Shown piece by piece: positions 8,122-15,486 of a stretch of DNA of 64,000 bases; position 1 is the first letter of the stretch, and every line of letters starts with the position of its first letter. The DNA comes from Terribacillus halophilus. GTDB lineage: Bacteria; Bacillota; Bacilli; Bacillales; Amphibacillaceae. The position numbers and the translations under genes were made by a program. The notes beneath the pieces were generated by a model, which searched no databases, was not told where the DNA came from, and saw nothing but the letters and a program-made list of their open reading frames with translations. Where the stretch lies: contig NZ_FMZB01000009.1 in assembly GCF_900101385.1 (NCBI RefSeq), forward strand, positions 62,001 to 126,000. The letters are read 5' to 3'.

Positions 8122-8275
8122 AAAAAAGCCTCTTCTGTTTTACAGAAGAGGCTCCTTATCCAAGGTAAAAGCTCCTCTTATCTGTCAGACTTTATCGTCT
8201 GCTGGAATTGGCACAGTGCATCACTGCCTGTTGCCGAGGCTTCCAAGGGCCAGTCCCTCCACCTCTCGTGATAAG
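8122..8275 (-). promoter_or_regulatory. SAM-I (S-box) riboswitch with terminator
   Basis: Read on the minus strand, the leader starts CTTATCACGAGAGG and continues GGAGGGACTGGCCC, then GGCAAC, and closes helix P1 with CAGATAAGAGG. These are the hallmark conserved blocks of the S-box aptamer (about 8275-8173). A strong intrinsic terminator follows at 8154-8122: AGCCTCTTCTG and CAGAAGAGGCT around a short loop, then a T-run. It lies about 25 bases before the monooxygenase start. High S-adenosylmethionine should stop transcription before that gene. Confidence 0.93.
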
Positions 8276-8289
8276 AAAATACTATTTGA

Positions 8290-8661
8290 TTATCTTAGTT
8301 TGTTTTCAATCCGTTTCCGGTATTGATTCAGTGCACTTGGCGAATTTCTCTTGAGTTTCTGAAGCAATGCTTCGTATTGAATCTCCTTTTCGCTGATCCG
8401 TTTCCGATAATCCGCTCGCTCCGAATCATCCGTACAGGCACGCAGTAAATCCCGCAGTGCTACAATCTCTTTTTGCAGCTCCATTTCGGGTGGGATATAG
8501 CCGGCATTCTTCAGAACCTTATAGCTCATCCGCATATCCTCCGGTACACCGGATAAATCCTCCAGTTCCAAAGGTTTTCCTGTACCAGGAAGGTTGCGGA
8601 ATTCTCCACGTTCTTCCGCCTTTTTTATCCGTTCTTCCGCAAGCAGCGAAATCAGATCCAT
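8290..8661 (-). CDS. DUF1992 (DnaJ subfamily C member 28-like) protein
   Basis: A 123-residue soluble protein with the DUF1992 signature: IKKAEERGEFRNLPGTGKPL followed by a Pro- and Met-rich turn (VPEDMRMSYKVLKNAGYIPP) and a charged helical C-terminus. The family is widespread in bacteria and has a conserved domain shared with human DNAJC28, without a J-domain here; its function is unknown. I chose the ATG at 8661 because GGAGGG lies 5 bases upstream; an upstream ATG at 8682 comes before that site. It lies between the S-box leader and the CAP-protein gene and may be transcribed alone. Confidence 0.8.
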   Translation of the reverse strand: MDLISLLAEERIKKAEERGEFRNLPGTGKPLELEDLSGVPEDMRMSYKVLKNAGYIPPEMELQKEIVALRDLLRACTDDSERADYRKRISEKEIQYEALLQKLKRNSPSALNQYRKRIENKLR

Positions 8662-8681
8662 ACAATCCCTCCAAAAATGCA

Positions 8682-8714
8682 AAAAAGCAACCGATTCAGA
8701 ATCGGTTGCTTTTC
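8682..8714 (-). terminator. Hairpin terminator of the CAP-protein gene
   Basis: AGCAACCGATT and AATCGGTTGCT form an 11-pair stem with a 3-base loop. On the minus strand a T-run follows it, just after the CAP-protein stop codon. Confidence 0.85.
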
Positions 8715-8732
8715 ATTATACAATAATCTGAA

Positions 8733-9554
8733 TTATTTACCAATGAATTGCTGTGTCCAATAGTTACCGTTTTCCACATACCCTACACCGATGTTAGTGT
8801 AATCCGGGTTAAGGATGTTTTCACGGTGACCTTGGCTGTTCATCCAAGCTTCCACAACTTCTTCTGGAGTCTTTTGACCTTGGGCGATGTTTTCACCTGC
8901 AGTTTTATAAGAGATTCCGAAAGATTTCATCATGTCGAACGGAGAACCGTAAGTCGGGCTATTATGATCGAAGTAGCCTTTGTCCGCCATATCCTGGGAT
9001 TTTGCACGTGCTACTTTGCTTAGTTCAGCATCTGCTTTCAACGGCTTGAGACCAGCTTTTTCACGCTCTTTGTTAGTCAAGTCCACTACTTGTTGTTCGA
9101 ATGCACTTAGGCCTTCAGTAGCTTGCTTGTCTTCTGTTTGTTTGCTGTCAGAAGCAGTTTCTTGTTTTTGTGCTGGAGCTTGTGCTTTTTGTTCAGTTGC
9201 TTGCTCATCAGCTTTTTCTTCTTTTTGCTCTTTTTTATTAGAAGCAGGTGCTTTTGCTTCTTCTTGCTTAGGTGCTTGAGTTTGTGCTTTCTCTTGTTGT
9301 TCAGGCTGTTGCTTATTATACTTCGCTAGCAAGCTATCAACATTAATGTTAATGTTATAAGCTGATAGATAGTCATTCACCCATTTATTTAAATCTTCGA
9401 TAGAAGAGAAAGATCCGCTTTTCACTACTTGTGCTACATGGACTTGAGCTTCTTCTTTAGTTGGTTGTGCTGGTGCAGCATTAGCTGTTCCTGCCAAAGC
9501 GCCACCTGCTAGGATAGCTGTAGATAGTGTTGTTACTAGTACTTTCTTGAACAT
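8733..9554 (-). CDS. ykwD: Secreted CAP-domain (SCP-like) protein, YkwD type
   Basis: A 273-residue exported protein. Residues 1-27 form a Sec signal peptide ending ANAA. Residues 28-85 are a small helical segment, and residues 86-150 are a low-complexity linker rich in Gln, Ala, Glu and Lys. Residues 153-273 form a CAP domain with the motifs HNSPTYGSPFDMM, GENIAQG, WMNSQGHRENIL and YWTQQFIG. Bacillus YkwD/YlbC proteins share this architecture; their biochemical role is unclear, but they act outside the cell and are often spore- or wall-associated. Translation starts after AAAGGAG, inside a long inverted repeat. A WalR-linked promoter for the divergent mreBH-like gene lies about 260 bases away. 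Confidence 0.88.
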   Translation of the reverse strand: MFKKVLVTTLSTAILAGGALAGTANAAPAQPTKEEAQVHVAQVVKSGSFSSIEDLNKWVNDYLSAYNININVDSLLAKYNKQQPEQQEKAQTQAPKQEEAKAPASNKKEQKEEKADEQATEQKAQAPAQKQETASDSKQTEDKQATEGLSAFEQQVVDLTNKEREKAGLKPLKADAELSKVARAKSQDMADKGYFDHNSPTYGSPFDMMKSFGISYKTAGENIAQGQKTPEEVVEAWMNSQGHRENILNPDYTNIGVGYVENGNYWTQQFIGK

Positions 9555-9600
9555 GATGTTGCTCCTTTCAGATGTGTGTTTTCTGTTGCAGCAACATCAT
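9553..9600 (-). repeat. Inverted repeat enclosing the start codon of the CAP gene
   Basis: ATGATGTTGCT (9553-9563) and AGCAACATCAT (9590-9600) are perfect 11-base arms with a 26-base loop. In the mRNA the arm nearer the gene contains the start codon, and the ribosome site lies at the loop edge. The folded leader would hide the start. Confidence 0.7.
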
Positions 9601-9810
9601 AGCATGGGTTTTTGTGTAATATTGCAGCCTGGATTTTCCAATTGGCGCTCATCACTGGACAATCCAGCAAAAAGTCGGATATTACGCGAAATCATATCCG
9701 CTTATCCTGCTCTGAAACTAGTAATAAACAGTCATCTTTCTATTTATTGGTTATAAATTAGGATTGACACCTTTTTTCCTTCCTAGTTTTTGTAACAATC
9801 CCTCATTATT

Positions 9811-9827
9811 TGTAATCTATCTGTAAA
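9811..9827 (+). promoter_or_regulatory. WalR (YycF) box
   Basis: TGTAAT-CTATC-TGTAAA matches the WalR consensus TGTWAH-N5-TGTWAH fully and abuts the -35 element of the promoter that follows. A further single half-site, TGTAAC, lies at 9791-9796. WalRK governs cell-wall growth genes in Bacillus, which fits the MreB homologue downstream. Confidence 0.7.
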
Positions 9828-9856
9828 TTGTCTTAGTACTCCCCTCTTCATATAAT
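9828..9856 (+). promoter_or_regulatory. Sigma-A promoter upstream of the mreBH-like gene
   Basis: TTGTCT (9828-9833), a 17-base spacer and TATAAT (9851-9856). It would give a leader of about 190 bases. That leader holds a possible 12-codon ORF (ATG at 9938, preceded by AGGTGAT) and an ACCCCC block at 9984 that recalls the SigI -35 element; neither is certain. Confidence 0.65.
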
Positions 9857-10051
9857 TCCATCTCCCTAAACTTATTAGTTTAATCTGCCAAATTAGGATA
9901 AAGGTATCTCTTTAACACCTCTATACCAGGTGATAAAATGAACTATGTCGAATTTAGAAGTTTTTTGGCACTTTGACGTATCTACCCCCATAAAAAAATA
10001 AACGGGTGAGAATGAATATAGTAGAAATATGTCATCATTGGAGGAAATATA

Positions 10052-11059
10052 ATGTTTGCTAATCCTGAAATCGGAATAGACCTTGGCACTGCAAATATAC
10101 TTGTGTATACAAAACAAAAAGGAATCGTATTGAATGAACCTTCTGTCGTAGCGATCGATTTGGAAACAAAAAATGTTGTGGCGGTTGGAGCTGAAGCAAA
10201 AGAAATGGTCGGTAAGACTCCCCAGAATATCGTACCGATCCGTCCATTGAAAGATGGCGTAATCGCAGATTATGATGTAACAGCTCAACTATTGAAAGAA
10301 ATATTGAAAAAAGTAAGCAAAGTGATGGGCGCTTCCCTTCGCAAACCTACTATTGTTGTATGTACGCCTTCTGGCAGTACTTCCGTTGAAAGACGCGCTA
10401 TACATAATGCCGTCAAATCGTATGGTGCAAAAAATGTTCATTTGATCGAAGAACCGATTGCTGCAGCGATCGGAGCAGACTTGCCAGTAGACGAGCCGGT
10501 GGCAAATGTGATCGTCGACATCGGCGGCGGCACTAGCGAAGTTGGTATCATCTCCTTCGGCGGCGTTGTTTCCTGCCGATCCGTGCGAATCGGCGGGGAT
10601 TCCATGGATGAAGAAATTGTTCAATACATCCGCAAGCACTACAACATTTTAATTGGGGAAAGAACGGCAGAACAAATCAAGATGGAAATCGGTCATGCTT
10701 TGATCGAGCACGATGAACTGATGATGGATGTCCGTGGCCGCGATATGGTAACAGGACTTCCTAAAACGATCGGCATTTCCTCAAAAGAAGTACAGGTTGC
10801 CCTTAAGGAATCATTGGAACAAATCCTTGAAACCATCCGCATGACATTAGAAGACTGCCCACCGGAACTAAGCGGGGATATCGTTGACCATGGTGTCATT
10901 TTGACAGGCGGAGGCGCCTTGCTAAAAGGCATGCAGCAATGGCTTGCTTCTGAAATTTCCGTTCCTGTTCACTTGGCTCCAAACCCATTGGAATCTGTTG
11001 CAATCGGTACAGGCCGTGCCTTGCAAATGATCACAAAACTGCAAAAAGCAGCAAAATAA
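10052..11059 (+). CDS. mreBH: Rod-shape determining actin homologue, MreBH type
   Basis: A 335-residue bacterial actin. It begins with [13 protein letters not shown] (phosphate 1), then [15 protein letters not shown] and [17 protein letters not shown] (phosphate 2), and ends with the adenosine motif [11 protein letters not shown]. Length and sequence fit the MreB/Mbl/MreBH family. It stands alone, away from any mreC or mreD, which suggests MreBH, the paralogue that guides the LytE wall hydrolase in B. subtilis; Mbl remains an alternative. A WalR box and sigma-A promoter lie upstream, in keeping with control by cell-wall signals. The start has GGAGG 7 bases before it, and a strong terminator follows. 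Confidence 0.88.
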   Translation: MFANPEIGIDLGTANILVYTKQKGIVLNEPSVVAIDLETKNVVAVGAEAKEMVGKTPQNIVPIRPLKDGVIADYDVTAQLLKEILKKVSKVMGASLRKPTIVVCTPSGSTSVERRAIHNAVKSYGAKNVHLIEEPIAAAIGADLPVDEPVANVIVDIGGGTSEVGIISFGGVVSCRSVRIGGDSMDEEIVQYIRKHYNILIGERTAEQIKMEIGHALIEHDELMMDVRGRDMVTGLPKTIGISSKEVQVALKESLEQILETIRMTLEDCPPELSGDIVDHGVILTGGGALLKGMQQWLASEISVPVHLAPNPLESVAIGTGRALQMITKLQKAAK

Positions 11060-11066
11060 TAAAGAA

Positions 11067-11100
11067 AGGCGTATCAGTCAGCTGATACGCCTGTTTTTTT
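11067..11100 (+). terminator. Hairpin terminator of mreBH
   Basis: AGGCGTATCAG and CTGATACGCCT form a stem with a 4-base loop followed by GTTTTTTT, 8 bases after the stop codon. Confidence 0.9.
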
Positions 11101-11155
11101 ATGGAAAAGCGGAGAAGACCGCTTTAGAAGAGGTGCCTTTTCCTCACGCAAGGCT

Positions 11156-11533
11156 TTATCGCTTCGGCCGCAGTTTCTGGTCATTGCTATACTGCACCAA
11201 TCCAATGCCAACTCCGACCGGGTCAACCAAATAAGCAAGATGGAATGATTCAAAGTCCATTTTTTCGCGAACGACCACTGCTCCTTCCTCTTTGGCAGCT
11301 TGGATCGCTTTATCCAAATCCTCCACCTCAATCTGAATCCTGGCTCCATGCGGAAAATCATGCGGTCCCTTACTTATTCCGCCATCAATTCCTCCGTCCG
11401 TCTTCACTTCTTGATAGCCCCAATTCGGCTCCCCTATCTTCCAGCCGAAAACATTGGCGTAGAAACTGGCCGCCTTGGATGGGTCTTGACTGTTCAGCTC
11501 AAATCCAACCACTTTGCCTTTGATTTTCTCCAT
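11156..11533 (-). CDS. VOC (glyoxalase/bleomycin resistance) family protein
   Basis: A 125-residue vicinal oxygen chelate protein with two beta-alpha-beta-beta-beta repeats. The opening is GFELNSQDPSKAASFYANVF with FGWK; the second module contains IQIEVEDLDKAIQAAKEEGA and ends LVDPVGVGIGLVQY. A metal-ligand role for the His and Glu near residues 62-70 (HGARIQIEVE) is plausible. The substrate is unknown; the family covers lyases, dioxygenases and sequestering proteins. It lies 11 bases behind the glycosylase gene and is probably the last gene of that operon. The start has AAGGAGAGG upstream. Confidence 0.8.
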   Translation of the reverse strand: MEKIKGKVVGFELNSQDPSKAASFYANVFGWKIGEPNWGYQEVKTDGGIDGGISKGPHDFPHGARIQIEVEDLDKAIQAAKEEGAVVVREKMDFESFHLAYLVDPVGVGIGLVQYSNDQKLRPKR

Positions 11534-11544
11534 GGTTCCTCTCC

Positions 11545-12177
11545 TTATCTGCGCAAAAGTTCGCGAATCTTATATGCATGTTCCTCGATCACCGGCCGCA
11601 ATCCCGGATTGTAAAACACAGACGCAGGATGGTATGTCGGGAAAATACGATATATTTTCTCGGAAAGAATGAAAGAATCCTCCTCTAAGCTTTTTAATTG
11701 CTGAATCGGTTGTTCTATCAGTTTGCCTGCAACTTCTGTGATCTTCTCCTTCGAACCAGTCACCCTTTCCCAGCCGATTCTGCCTAATGTGACAAGGATA
11801 TCCGGCTTTGCATGCGAGATTTCATAATCGAGTACGGGCGCATGCGCAAGCACCTCGGCCTTAGTAGGCGTCCGATTGTATTTCTTTGTAACCGTCTCAC
11901 CGCGGATCTGCTTTGTCTTATATTGATAAGGTCTGCTTCTCACGGAGCTAGAGATGAATACTTCTGATCGATCGACTCCAGCTCGCTCCAAAAACAAATC
12001 CAGCTCCTTGCCAGCTCGTCCGCTGAATGGGACTAGATTATGTATTTCCGTTTCTCCCGGTGCTTCACCAACAAAGAAAAGAACCGGATGCTTCGGTCCT
12101 CTGCCAGGCAGGAATCCTTCACAAGGATATGGAGCCATCCTTTCTTTGGCTAGCTGAACCAACTCCTCCGGCAGCAT
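11545..12177 (-). CDS. Uracil-DNA glycosylase superfamily protein
   Basis: A 210-residue protein of the uracil-DNA glycosylase superfamily related to family 4 and SPO1 polymerase-associated enzymes. Motif A is GEAPGETE near residue 40, followed by LVPFSGRAGKELDLFLERAG, and the C-terminal motif is TYHPAS. Family 4 enzymes carry four Cys that hold an iron-sulfur cluster; with the start at 12177 only one Cys (near residue 20) is present, so no cluster is expected. I chose that ATG because it follows the YdbC stop by one base and has AGGGG about 9 bases upstream. Its upstream neighbour is a single-strand DNA-binding-like YdbC protein, which hints at DNA repair. Activity is inferred. Confidence 0.78.
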   Translation of the reverse strand: MLPEELVQLAKERMAPYPCEGFLPGRGPKHPVLFFVGEAPGETEIHNLVPFSGRAGKELDLFLERAGVDRSEVFISSSVRSRPYQYKTKQIRGETVTKKYNRTPTKAEVLAHAPVLDYEISHAKPDILVTLGRIGWERVTGSKEKITEVAGKLIEQPIQQLKSLEEDSFILSEKIYRIFPTYHPASVFYNPGLRPVIEEHAYKIRELLRR

Positions 12178-12178
12178 G

Positions 12179-12397
12179 TCAATCAAGCCCCTGCAGCAGA
12201 CCGCGCAATGTACTGACTTCCTCAGCTGATAAAGTAATTCCTTTACCCATCTTCTCATGATCCGGCGCCCAGTCCCTGATATCATACTTCGGTTCGCGTC
12301 CATTCCAGCTAATCAGATTCAGCTCCTTCTGCCACCCCTTCGGTGATACAGAAATCACTCCCAGTTCCTTCACAATCTCATAAGATAATTCAGCCAT
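12179..12397 (-). CDS. ydbC: YdbC family protein (PC4-like nucleic acid binding)
   Basis: A 72-residue protein with the strongly conserved YdbC core: LSYEIVKELGVISVSPKGW, ELNLISWNGREPKYDIRDW and PDHEKMGKGITL. The family has the fold of eukaryotic transcription coactivator PC4 and binds single-stranded DNA. Two adjacent ATGs (12400 and 12397) are possible, both after AAGGTGG; I prefer the second for its 8-base spacing. It leads a likely three-gene operon with the glycosylase and VOC genes. Confidence 0.85.
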   Translation of the reverse strand: MAELSYEIVKELGVISVSPKGWQKELNLISWNGREPKYDIRDWAPDHEKMGKGITLSAEEVSTLRGLLQGLD

Positions 12398-12483
12398 CAT
12401 TGCTCCCACCTTTTCCCTTTTCTAAAGTCTAGCAGAATTATTTGTTATAATGAAACGAAATATTCCAACGGAGGGATAAGCCT

Positions 12484-12720
12484 ATGCAACAGCCGATTAA
12501 ATTGAATGAAAGACAGCGCAGTGAAATGATCGATTCCTTACAAACTTATTTCGACCAAGAAAAAGACGAGCAGCTAGGCGACCTGGCCGCAGGTCTGCTG
12601 CTTGACTTCATCGTCGAGGAACTGGGTCCCATCTTTTATAATGCTGGGATTGAAGCATCTTATCAGTTTATGAATGAGAAGATTGAGGATCTATTCGGGA
12701 TACAGGTGAGGGAGCGTTGA
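12484..12720 (+). CDS. DUF2164 family small protein
   Basis: A 78-residue acidic helical protein: ERQRSEMIDSLQTYFDQEKD, then GDLAAGLLLDFIVEELGPIF and YNAGIEASYQFMNEKIEDLF. This matches the DUF2164 pattern; function unknown. It starts after GGAGGG with a 7-8 base spacing. An extended -10 element TGTTATAAT lies at 12443-12451. Only 11 bases separate its end from the convergent deacetylase gene, and I see no clear terminator there. Confidence 0.8.
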   Translation: MQQPIKLNERQRSEMIDSLQTYFDQEKDEQLGDLAAGLLLDFIVEELGPIFYNAGIEASYQFMNEKIEDLFGIQVRER

Positions 12721-12731
12721 TGCTTCCTTTT

Positions 12732-13460
12732 TTAGCCGATATCCGAAAATGTCGCCAGTTCTACTTGCTGACTTTGCTTTATCCAATCAACAGTTCTTCT
12801 GGATGTCAGCAGCTCCACCTCATCAAGACGCGGATAATTATAGGAAGAACCTGTGTAGATAACTTTATCCAAATATCCAGGATGACTCATTACTTCCAGC
12901 GAATTGGCATCACCGAAGATAGAAAGCAGGGAGGCTTCGTCCGCCAAAGCATTCTCCAGAGAAAGTTCAAACTTCTCCGTTGAAATATGTCCCATCGGCA
13001 GTTCCATATTATGTCGCACAGGCAGGTTGTATTTTTGTGCCAGCTGGAGGAACACTTGAGCAATATCTTTATAAGCATTGATATGGTGATGACTATCTAG
13101 ATGTGTAGGTTTTAAACCGAATGACAGGAACCGCTTAATTTGCGCCTCCCACTCTGCTTCTACTTCCTCTGGATCAATTGTATAGGATCCCTGATAAAAT
13201 GCCAGGTTCCGGAATAAACCGTCGCTATCGACAATGGTCTTATGCGTTGATAATAGCGGCTCTCCGCATGTCAGCACTAAATGAATACCGACTCCAAGCC
13301 CTTTTTGTTCACGAGCTAGTTCAGCCGCATGTTCAGCACCTGGCATATTTACCATCATCGTAGCAGATGTCAATACACCCCTTTGATAGCAATCGTAGAT
13401 ACCATAGTTCACGGCTCTTGAATAACCGAAATCATCCGCATTAATAATCAACTTCTTCAT
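12732..13460 (-). CDS. ChbG/HpnK-type carbohydrate deacetylase (YdjC family)
   Basis: A 242-residue YdjC-family protein. The N-terminal motif INADDFGYSRAVN carries the metal-binding Asp pair. Further metal ligands are HLVLTCGEPLL (GIHL) and THLDSHHHINAY. This is the metal-site set of ChbG deacetylases, which remove one acetyl group from chitobiose-type oligosaccharides. In B. subtilis-like species the natural substrate is not settled. No chb PTS genes are adjacent, so the substrate here is inferred from family only. AAAGGAGAGAGG precedes the ATG. Confidence 0.85.
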   Translation of the reverse strand: MKKLIINADDFGYSRAVNYGIYDCYQRGVLTSATMMVNMPGAEHAAELAREQKGLGVGIHLVLTCGEPLLSTHKTIVDSDGLFRNLAFYQGSYTIDPEEVEAEWEAQIKRFLSFGLKPTHLDSHHHINAYKDIAQVFLQLAQKYNLPVRHNMELPMGHISTEKFELSLENALADEASLLSIFGDANSLEVMSHPGYLDKVIYTGSSYNYPRLDEVELLTSRRTVDWIKQSQQVELATFSDIG

Positions 13461-13580
13461 TAAATCCTCTCTCCTTTACGTCAGCTGTTGCAGGTTACGT
13501 ATTACTTCTCTGAAACACAAAGAATTCCCTCCTATGTATCCACATCTATAACCGCTTCAACCAGTAAATAAATAAAAGAT

Positions 13581-13858
13581 GCTGGGACATAACTAAAATA
13601 CCATTGCTTAAAAGCGAACATTGCTCATAAGTACCACTTCGGCAGAATACTCCGCTTTCCACGGGCACGGCCTCAGCCTCCTCGTGGAAAGATCACCACT
13701 GCGGGGTCTTCAGCTCGCGCTGTTCCCGTTGGAGTCTCCGTATTCTGCCTACGCTGGTATAGATTAACGTCAAAAAACCCGAACTTACGCGTATCTTTGT
13801 TTCAAGATTCACGTCAATAGTTCGGGTTTTCATTTAGCTAAAACACTTTTGTCCCAGC
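13581..13858. repeat. Nested palindromic intergenic repeat (MITE-like or structured element)
   Basis: The element is bounded by GCTGGGACA (13581-13589) and its inverse TGTCCCAGC (13850-13858). Inside are further perfect inverted pairs: GGCAGAATAC (13641) with GTATTCTGCC (13740), CTTTCCACG (13655) with CGTGGAAAG (13683), and a terminal hairpin at 13772-13830 built on AAAACCCGAACT. There is no coding capacity. I recall closely similar intergenic sequences in several Bacillaceae genomes, though not a settled name or function. No target duplication is obvious. It fills the gap between the ChbG and IDEAL genes (13461-13864). Confidence 0.8.
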
Positions 13859-13864
13859 CTCTTG

Positions 13865-14215
13865 TCATTGTGGGATATATGCCGTACTGGACTCCGATTC
13901 CAATTCGTCCAGTTCCTTTAAATCTTCTGTCAGCTGTAAGAACCAGTCCTTATCCCCCGAAATGAGGGATAAATCGATAAGGTTCAAAAGATGTGCCTTG
14001 CTCGGCTCTACGCTTGGCGGAAAATATTTTATCTTGCTCTGGAAGGTCTCGATCGTTTTGCCGACCGTATTTTTATGATCACTTTCTGTAACATATACTT
14101 TCACCGTATTCAGTTTCGCATTCACCGCTTCGACGAAGCCAGTGAATAATTCATCGTTTATCGAATGTCCTGTTACCCAGTCACCAACAGTTACAAAGCT
14201 TTGATTATCAGACAT
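13865..14215 (-). CDS. IDEAL-domain protein
   Basis: A 116-residue acidic protein with an N-terminal beta-rich part (SFVTVGDWVTGHS, FTGFVEAVN) and a C-terminal IDEAL domain, LIDLSLISGDKDWFLQLTED, followed by an acidic tail. IDEAL domains occur in small Bacillus regulators and adaptor proteins such as YpiB. The ATG at 14215 has AAGGAGG 8 bases upstream. The leader holds a near-perfect 20-base palindrome at 14233-14252 and an inverted repeat GCAAAAG/CTTTTGC at 14297-14317 over a likely -35 region. No partner gene is evident; the divergent gene is CorA. Confidence 0.75.
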   Translation of the reverse strand: MSDNQSFVTVGDWVTGHSINDELFTGFVEAVNAKLNTVKVYVTESDHKNTVGKTIETFQSKIKYFPPSVEPSKAHLLNLIDLSLISGDKDWFLQLTEDLKELDELESESSTAYIPQ

Positions 14216-14495
14216 AACATTGTCCTCCTTCAGCTTAACCGGCCGGCTAAGCAATGGTGATTGTTGTAGGTTGTTGAATACTATAAAAGATTCGCCGCAA
14301 AAGCGCAATACTTTTGCATACAATGTTTTAAAATATTCAGACAAATGTCCCTTCAGCACTTTCACAACTGTTACAACTAATGGCTGTCTATTCATTTTAT
14401 ACCCCGTAGCCCTTTTCTTTAATCCAACGGCTTGCCGTTTTCTCTCACCCTCCGAATACGTTATAATGTGGCTATATATTGCAGGAGGTTGTACC

Positions 14496-15452
14496 ATGAT
14501 ACGCAGCATAGCGGTAACACGTGACAAAAAAATACGTAAAGATCTGCCGTATCAGGAATTGAATAGTCCCGATATAATATGGTATTGGGTTGATTTCAGC
14601 GTACCGACAGATGCAGAATCGAATAAACTCGGCGAGATTTTTCATTTTCACCCATTGGCAATCGAAGACTGCTTTCACTTCCTTCAGCGACCGAAACTCG
14701 ATGAATATGATGGCTATCATTTCCTCGTCCTCCATGAACTGAATCATGAGACGTTCGTCTCGGATGAGTTGGATATTTTCCTTTCCGATCGCTATGTCAT
14801 CACCTTCCACTTGGAGGAATCAATGGCAGCAGACCATGTATGGCAGCGAGTGATATGCGAAGGACCTGCAGAAAATACGCCTTCGAAAATCGTTTATCAT
14901 TTAATTGATAAGTTGGTCGATGATTACTTCCCCCCTCTATATAAGATGGAGGATCGACTGAATGAAATTGAAGATGAGGAGAGTCACAAATCACCGCAAA
15001 CAATGATAAATGAGGTATTTGATATACGAAGTGACCTGCTTAGGACCCGTCGAACGATTGCACCAATGCGGGATCTGATCTACCGGTTGCTCAGTATACA
15101 GAAACTCGATTTCGTCCAGGAACAAAGGGCTTATTTCAATGACATTTATGACCATCTGCTGAAACTTACGGAACTTGTTGATTCCAACCGGGAGCTTACA
15201 TCGGATATGCGGGACAGTTACGAGTCGATCAATTCGAATCGAATGAATGCCATCATGATGACATTGACGATTGTTTCGACTATTTTCATTCCGCTCACTT
15301 TCATCGCCGGTGTATATGGAATGAATTTTGCTCATATGCCAGAGCTTCATTGGAAATACGGTTATCTTGCAGTGATGCTATTGATGGCAATCATTGCATT
15401 GGTGATGCTATGGCGCTTCAAACGCAAGGGATGGTTCAATATATTCAAATAA
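14496..15452 (+). CDS. CorA family magnesium/divalent cation transporter
   Basis: A 318-residue CorA-type channel. The N-terminal cytoplasmic domain contains WYWVDFSVPTDAE and HPLAIEDCFH. A long helical stalk rich in Arg and Glu follows. Two C-terminal membrane helices include the signature YGMNF (the GMN motif) after TFIAGVYGMNFAHMPEL and end in a short basic tail. CorA proteins form homopentameric Mg2+ (or Co2+/Ni2+) channels. I see no M-box riboswitch in the 280-base upstream gap. The ATG at 14496 has AGGAGG 8 bases upstream, and TATAAT lies at 14462-14467. Confidence 0.88.
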   Translation: MIRSIAVTRDKKIRKDLPYQELNSPDIIWYWVDFSVPTDAESNKLGEIFHFHPLAIEDCFHFLQRPKLDEYDGYHFLVLHELNHETFVSDELDIFLSDRYVITFHLEESMAADHVWQRVICEGPAENTPSKIVYHLIDKLVDDYFPPLYKMEDRLNEIEDEESHKSPQTMINEVFDIRSDLLRTRRTIAPMRDLIYRLLSIQKLDFVQEQRAYFNDIYDHLLKLTELVDSNRELTSDMRDSYESINSNRMNAIMMTLTIVSTIFIPLTFIAGVYGMNFAHMPELHWKYGYLAVMLLMAIIALVMLWRFKRKGWFNIFK

Positions 15453-15486
15453 AAAATGCGTGCAGACTATCTGCACGCATTTTTTA
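15452..15486. terminator. Bidirectional hairpin terminator
   Basis: ATGCGTGCAGA and TCTGCACGCAT surround a 3-base loop with an A-run before and a T-run after, between the convergent corA and decarboxylase-family genes. Confidence 0.9.

Noticed and set aside
9984-10014. SigI-like promoter (ACCCCC block) before mreBH
   Set aside because: The -35 block is present, but I cannot place the expected CGAA-type -10 at a good spacing; the sigma-A promoter with WalR box is clearer.
13865-14527. Longer 220-codon reading frame reaching beyond the IDEAL protein
   Set aside because: The IDEAL domain begins at 14215 with a strong ribosome site; the extra part has no recognisable sequence and overlaps the CorA promoter.
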